Shown: positions 59,420-64,000 of the stretch, piece by piece | Layout of the letters: each line of letters opens with the position of its first letter | Position numbering within the stretch: the first letter of the stretch is position 1 | NCBI GenBank assembly: GCA_033961575.1 | Contig: CM066729.1 | Coordinates: forward strand, 31,158,501 to 31,222,500 | Source of the DNA: Aselliscus stoliczkanus | Lineage: Eukaryota > Chordata > Mammalia > Chiroptera > Hipposideridae | Length of the DNA stretch: 64,000 nucleotides | Direction of reading: 5' to 3' | Program-made: the position numbers and the translations under genes | Notes under the pieces: model-generated | Databases searched by the model: none | The model's input: only the letters and a program-made list of their open reading frames with translations | What the model was told of the DNA's origin: nothing

Positions 59420-60415
59420 TTAATAATGGCATGTGGTGTTCCTCAGCATAACCTGCCAAAAGGTGATAATTTCCTTAGAAGAAAAGCCATGGGCTGCAAT
59501 CACACGTCTGAGTTGACAGACATCCAAATGGATCCTATATAAAAAGAAAAGGTTTGTGTCTTCTGGAATATGAATATCCACTTTTAATAAATTCAAACAG
59601 ATCCCAACATAAACATCTTCAAACTTGATGGGTTTTACATGACTCATCATTTCGTAGATTTTTGGCACCAAATCTCTGGACATTATATAACCCAATCCAC
59701 TGCAATAGGGGGGAAACACCTTGAAGGGATACTCCTGGTATGAAATATGGGTTTTTTGGTAAAATCCTCTATAGGAATAATTATCAATTAGAGGATAACC
59801 TGTGAAAAAGTTCTCCGAGTGGTTTAAATTCAAAAGATACTTCACTAAATTGCCAGTATTGATGAAAACATCAGTGTCTGTCTTCAGGATATACTTGGCA
59901 TTGGGGCAAAACTCAGTTACCCACCTGAACGCCATAATTGTTTTCAAGGTCAGGTTATTATACGTGTCTAAAAAATCCTGACGTATTACGTCGCCGTAAA
60001 GAAGGTGCTCATCCTCTAAGGACAATGCTGACACTTTGTCTTCCCTTTCATCTTGTTGGCCTAGTAAGAAGAATGTTAGAACCTCATATCCCCACCAAGA
60101 CTTTTTTTCACCCCAAGTAACTCGAATGGCCTGTCTGGCTTTCACATCTGAGGGGTGTGAGGTCACCAAGATGACAAGAAACGGGTTCTGATGAGAGCAG
60201 TTTGAATGCTCTCGAAGTGTGAAGCGAAAGTCTTGTCTGTAAATCGGCTCATACTCATAGAAGTACATCCAGTTCACGCGTTCTATCACGTTGTACTGGG
60301 GCAGGCTGAGGTACCACATCACCAGGAGGCTCAGGCCGGACAGCAGCAGGAGGCTCCATTGGAGGGATCTCAGTGACATCCTACTGGGGAGGGCCGTCAG
60401 GACAGCCAGGGCCAT
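59420..60415 (-). CDS. B3GALNT1: B3GALNT1 beta-1,3-GalNAc transferase, single coding exon
   Basis: The gene encodes globoside synthase, a Golgi type II membrane enzyme that transfers N-acetylgalactosamine in beta-1,3 linkage onto globotriaosylceramide to make Gb4, the P antigen of the globoside blood-group system. The frame is intact at 331 residues, the usual mammalian length. A short cytosolic tail is followed by a membrane anchor (about 20-36), then a GT31 lumenal domain with AIRVTWG (96-102), the metal-binding DTD (180-182) in KTDTDVFIN, and FEDVYVG (265-271). N-glycosylation sequons lie at 72, 154, 198, 212 and 326. I chose the ATG at 60415-60413 (MALAVLTALPSRM); the frame continues upstream only through a TTG at the splice acceptor. 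A second ATG lies at codon 13. Coding sequence in a single exon is normal for this gene. Confidence 0.98.
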   Translation of the reverse strand: MALAVLTALPSRMSLRSLQWSLLLLSGLSLLVMWYLSLPQYNVIERVNWMYFYEYEPIYRQDFRFTLREHSNCSHQNPFLVILVTSHPSDVKARQAIRVTWGEKKSWWGYEVLTFFLLGQQDEREDKVSALSLEDEHLLYGDVIRQDFLDTYNNLTLKTIMAFRWVTEFCPNAKYILKTDTDVFINTGNLVKYLLNLNHSENFFTGYPLIDNYSYRGFYQKTHISYQEYPFKVFPPYCSGLGYIMSRDLVPKIYEMMSHVKPIKFEDVYVGICLNLLKVDIHIPEDTNLFFLYRIHLDVCQLRRVIAAHGFSSKEIITFWQVMLRNTTCHY

Positions 60416-60453
60416 GCACAGCAGCTCAGGAGCACGGGAGGTGAGGCTTGGGC

Positions 60454-60460
60454 TCTGCAA
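60454..60460 (-). other. B3GALNT1: splice acceptor of B3GALNT1 coding exon
   Basis: On the minus strand TCTTTGATGAATCTTGCAG precedes AGCCCAAGCC, placing the AG at 60456-60455 and the exon start at 60454, 39 bp upstream of the ATG. The pyrimidine tract is modest. Known B3GALNT1 transcripts have noncoding 5' exons, which fits. Confidence 0.6.
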
Positions 60461-60790
60461 GATTCATCAAAGACCAGTGAGTAATCCACCACCCAAAACA
60501 TTTTCAAATGCCACCCGATTATCCACTCTAGAAAGGGTAGAACCAAGCTCTAAACAAAACTAAAAATCCTGACCTAAACCTCATTTTTTTAACTGTAAAC
60601 AAATGGATATCAACAACCAAAAACATATTTTAGCTTTTTCCATCAAGATAAAGGTTAAAATATATCATTGACTATTTTGGGAAATTATTACCTCTTGTTT
60701 GACATAAATAACTGCTGAAATGTAATTTTGTCCTGAATGTCCAGTGGGATGTAAAGAGATGAGTAATGGAGCAGTTTTAAAAAATAAATC

Positions 60791-60812
60791 TACAAACAAA
60801 CAAACAAACAAA
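60791..60812. repeat. (CAAA)n short tandem repeat
   Basis: About five copies of CAAA/AACA follow an AATAAATCTA stretch. It is minor. Confidence 0.85.
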
Positions 60813-62174
60813 AAGACTGCTTCTCTTCTTTACCACCATGAAAAACAAGCAAAGGATTTAACGCAAGACGCTATTACCAGCAACATGTCCAAATAAGCCA
60901 AGGATCTTTCTCAGCTGTGTGATCTGATACGGATTCTAACTAATCTGAAGTAAGACAAACTCAGTAGCTCTAATTATTCTTGGTGACTTGCTAATGTGAG
61001 ACGAGATAAAGGTAGAGGCTCTTTAGTAGATGCAAGTGCAGTAGATGCAAACAAGATGAAGCTGGCATTTTTAAATTCTCAGACTAGGAAGTAGCTTGTA
61101 CTTGTCCCAAACATACCCCAGCCCCGCTTTCACCTCATTGGCTGAACTCAACGCTCAGTCTGGATAGCAGGTGCTTAACTTAAAGGCTGAGGGACTTCAA
61201 AGTAAGGGACCGATCAACAACACAAGGGGCAGGCTGAGGAGACTTCTGACGGTGCCCTTTCACCCACAGTCATCCGGGGAGAGGGCTCCTGGGAGCCCAG
61301 AACTTGCTATGGGACACTAATGTCATCATCTGGGAAGGCGGTCGAGCAAGGGTTCTGTGTGTGCAGCGTCTGGCTGGTGTCAGCTATTCAACAAACAGAG
61401 GCTGTCATCACCAGCTGTGTTCTACCCTTGGCATCTTTTCCACCCTGTTTGTGTCTCTAAATTGATTTTTATTATCAAAAGGGATTAGTCTAAGGAAATA
61501 ATCTGGATAAATTCTTACTACTTGAAAAGTAGGTTTCAAAACTATTAATACATTTGTATTTCTTACCTCCTTCTTCTTTCTTCTGAGGGAAGGACCTTCA
61601 ATTTCACCAAATGAACACTCAGTGGTAAGCAGCAGTCAAAAATAATGCTTGAAAGTTCTGTAATACAGATGACAAACATAACAGCACTGACATATGGGTC
61701 ACAGAGGGGAAAGGATCCCCATTTCCTTCTGAACTAGGAACATGAGTTGAAATAAAAAGTTAAAAAAAAAATACCACTGATCCCCAGAATTCAGAGTTCC
61801 TGGCTTCATCCTGGCAGAAGGGCTCTTGGTGTCCAGGACTTACAACCTGTGACTAAGGTCCCACGCCAGCTGGTGTCTTTATGTCACTCTACGACAGTTC
61901 TCCTTCCCCACATAAGGGACGCGGGGGTCACTGTAACAAGTGAAACACCTAACTTCTAAGAGACACTGTGCTGGTATCCTCTCTTTCATCCTCTGTTCCC
62001 ATGGCTGTCTTTGAAAGGGACTGTAGAAATACCTTCCATGCTCAGCAGTGTGGGTGTCGGTGTGGAAGGAAGGAGATGTGTGGTGAGAAGGGGGAACAAT
62101 GGACAAGCCACAAGTACGGTAAGATATTAGGAGGTGCTAATTCAAGGTGACGGAAATACAGGCATTCTCTTATA

Positions 62175-62401
62175 CCATGATTCCCTGGAAATAAGACCGG
62201 GTCTTATATTAACTTTTGCTCCAAAAGACACATTTTATTAGTTTACTCACGTACAAGAATCTACATTTATTCAAATACAGTCATGTCTGGTTGACGATCT
62301 TAACTGGGGCTTATGTTTGGGGTAGGGCTTATATTACGAGCACCCTGAAAATCATGCCAGGGCTTATTTTCCAGTTAGGTCTTAGTTTTGGGGAAACACG
62401 A
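62175..62401. mobile_element. TA-flanked MITE with inverted ends
   Basis: This is a 227-bp element flanked by TA. The left end CCATGATTCCCTGGAAATAA and GACC match the reverse complement of the right end, TCGTGTTTCCCCAAAACTAA and GACC, as imperfect terminal inverted repeats. Subterminal copies of GGGCTTAT/GGTCTTAT occur inside. There is no coding capacity. It recalls a widespread vertebrate MITE whose ends read GTTTCCCCGAAAATAAGAC; the superfamily (Tc1/mariner-like by TA target) is inferred. Confidence 0.7.
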
Positions 62402-63779
62402 TATTTATAGTTTTCTTTGTATTTTAAATTTATCAAAAAAAAAAAAAACAGAAGAAGAAGAATTAAAAGCATAATAAAAATGCTTGGGTATTAGTTAGAT
62501 GGCCTTCCCTACATCTTGGCTGCAACACTTCATGGCTGTGTTAGGGAAGTTGTTTAACTTCATACAACTATCTTTTTTCAGCTACAAGTCAGGCAGCATA
62601 ACACCAATTACGTTCCTTACAGGTGCATGAGGAGAGCATGGATTCACCAGACAGCTCGGGAACCCTCAGTAGTTTCTAAAGTTAAATGACACACACAGGC
62701 ATGCGGACAAATGCACCCCCCCCGATGTGACAGGAATCACAGTGGCCTGGCCTTATCGCTGGGACTGGCTCAGGATCTGACTGCGGGAGCACAGGGCAGC
62801 GAGTCTCCCAGCCCAGACAGGCCTCCTGAGGATGGCTGAGCAGTGAGCTCTGTGAACCTGACCTTGTTTTAAATCCCAGATGCAAAGGGAGGGACAGAAA
62901 GAACCTAAAACACTGATGACTAGAAAAATATAAAAAGGCCCAACAGGGAAGTAGGCTATTCTTTTATTATGACTTCTTATAAATAAGTCACATATCACTA
63001 TCAAGAAATAAATCATATTTGTAATTTTAAAATAATTTCCATTTTATAAAAGATAAACGGGATTACATCAACACACATGCACTTGCCAACTGGAGTCTAC
63101 ATCATTTATGTGAAGCAAACAATCTTCTCCCGCCCACGAGCCTAGTGCAAGGCTGGGTACACAGCAGGCCACCAGTAATTACTTGCTGATTTGGTGGTTG
63201 ATCCACAACAGCTGAAGAAACACCTCACATAACAGAAAAGCCCAGAAAACCCCCAGAGACAGAATGTGTCTGCTACCAGGTTAGGAAATGACCCATGCTT
63301 TAACTATCAAAGGAAACCACTGTCCTCAAAGAGACAATCAGCACTTCTGCATTTAGCACCAGCACTTCAAGGCAGCCATCTCGAGGGCTGTATCTAGGTC
63401 TTATCTACCAGTGTTTTAGCCTCAGAAGGGCTCTGTGGACCAAAAAAACTGGAAATCATGCAAACAATTATTTTTTTAATGGAGAGTTTCTCAGGGGTTT
63501 TAATGTTAATGTACATTTTCTCAGAAGAGGATATATTATGCAAGGTTTCTCAAATTTATTTGAATAAAGGACCCATTTTAATTTTCAGAGTCTCTGGCAA
63601 GACTAGAATTCTACACTTTGGGAAATCCTGTCCTAGAATATCTATGCACTCATTGAACTGAGAAACTAGTTTGTGTGAGTCAACAGATAGAAATTTAACA
63701 CCAGTCTGGAGTAGAAGAATTTTTTTGAACAATCTGGTTTGATTACTTCGGAAAACTTTTCAGTGCTATTCACTAAAGT

Positions 63780-64000
63780 CGACCATATACATATCCTATG
63801 ATACAGCAACTCCACTCCTAGGTAGAACACACAACCATGTGTATGTACACAGAGACACCACAAAATGTTCCAGAAAGTTCCGAACAGCACACTATCTATG
63901 ACAGCCCCAACCTGGAAACAACCCACAGCAGAAGAGAGAAATAAACTTACAGAATGGCACGTTACACAAAATGAAAACAAACTACAATCTTGCGTGACAT
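63780..64000 (+). mobile_element. old L1M ORF2 3' fragment, cut by window end
   Basis: ATGATACAGCAACTCCACTC, CTAGGTAGAACACACAA and CCCCAACCTGGAAACAACCC are degraded phrases of the L1 ORF2 3' end on the + strand. The copy is broken by stops and continues beyond the window. Confidence 0.7.

Larger units (their letters stand above)
60461..64000 (-). other. B3GALNT1: B3GALNT1 upstream intron (partial)
   Basis: I infer intron lying upstream of the coding exon on the minus strand. It holds a short (CAAA)n at 60791-60812, a MITE and an L1M piece at the window edge. I did not identify a 5' noncoding exon or a CpG-rich promoter, so these are probably beyond 64000. Confidence 0.55.

Noticed and set aside
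60416..60460. 15 extra N-terminal codons for B3GALNT1
   Set aside because: The extension would begin at a TTG that is part of the splice acceptor; the ATG at 60415 gives the usual 331-residue protein.
1..64000. CRISPR array, operon, phage or prokaryotic defence system
   Set aside because: The sequence is vertebrate nuclear DNA with spliced genes and mammalian repeats; the tandem repeats present are simple microsatellites.

Overview
This window is vertebrate nuclear DNA, almost certainly from a bat. Genes are split into short exons with AG/GT splice borders, most of the sequence is intron or intergenic, and the background is interspersed repeats (L1, L2, MIR, LTR, DNA transposons, tRNA-derived SINEs). 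The lineage clue is the SINE set: tRNA-like heads beginning GGGCCGGCCGAGTGG, with long composite bodies ending in CCAATTCCCCAATAAAATCTTA plus an A tail. From memory these resemble SINEs of rhinolophoid bats (horseshoe, leaf-nosed and related families). The species cannot be fixed by eye.

Two protein-coding genes face each other tail to tail. PPM1L (+ strand) contributes its last two coding exons, at 37788-37949 and 40847-41193. They encode the C-terminal half of a membrane-anchored PP2C-type Ser/Thr phosphatase. Everything from 1 to 37787 is read as the preceding PPM1L intron. B3GALNT1 (- strand) lies at 59420-60415 as a single intact coding exon for a 331-residue Golgi beta-1,3-N-acetylgalactosaminyltransferase (globoside synthase), preceded by a splice acceptor. 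The rest of the window to 64000 is its upstream intron. The same convergent order is known on human chromosome 3q26.

Region by region: 1-9900 is intron with an L1 tail, an old L1M piece, an LTR-like repeat and stretches free of recognisable repeats. 9909-16335 is a dense nest: a Tigger-type transposon, then one old antisense L1M split by two SINEs, a solo LTR with a 6-bp target duplication, an L1 tail, and a younger L1 that appears to carry a 3' transduction. 16345-37787 is intron with MIR/L2 relics, microsatellites, three composite SINEs and a cluster of perfect inverted repeats at 31340-31477. 37788-46351 holds the PPM1L exons and 3' UTR and a small palindromic MITE. 46352-49607 is an antisense L1 with both ends present but most of ORF2 deleted. 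49620-58330 is intergenic, with LTR pieces and two SINEs head to tail. 58330-64000 is B3GALNT1 with another MITE upstream.

I see no operon, CRISPR array, prokaryotic defence system or other new multi-gene system. The points of interest are in transposon history: the apparent 3' transduction, the nested insertions with readable target duplications, the template-switch-like hairpins and the modular SINEs.
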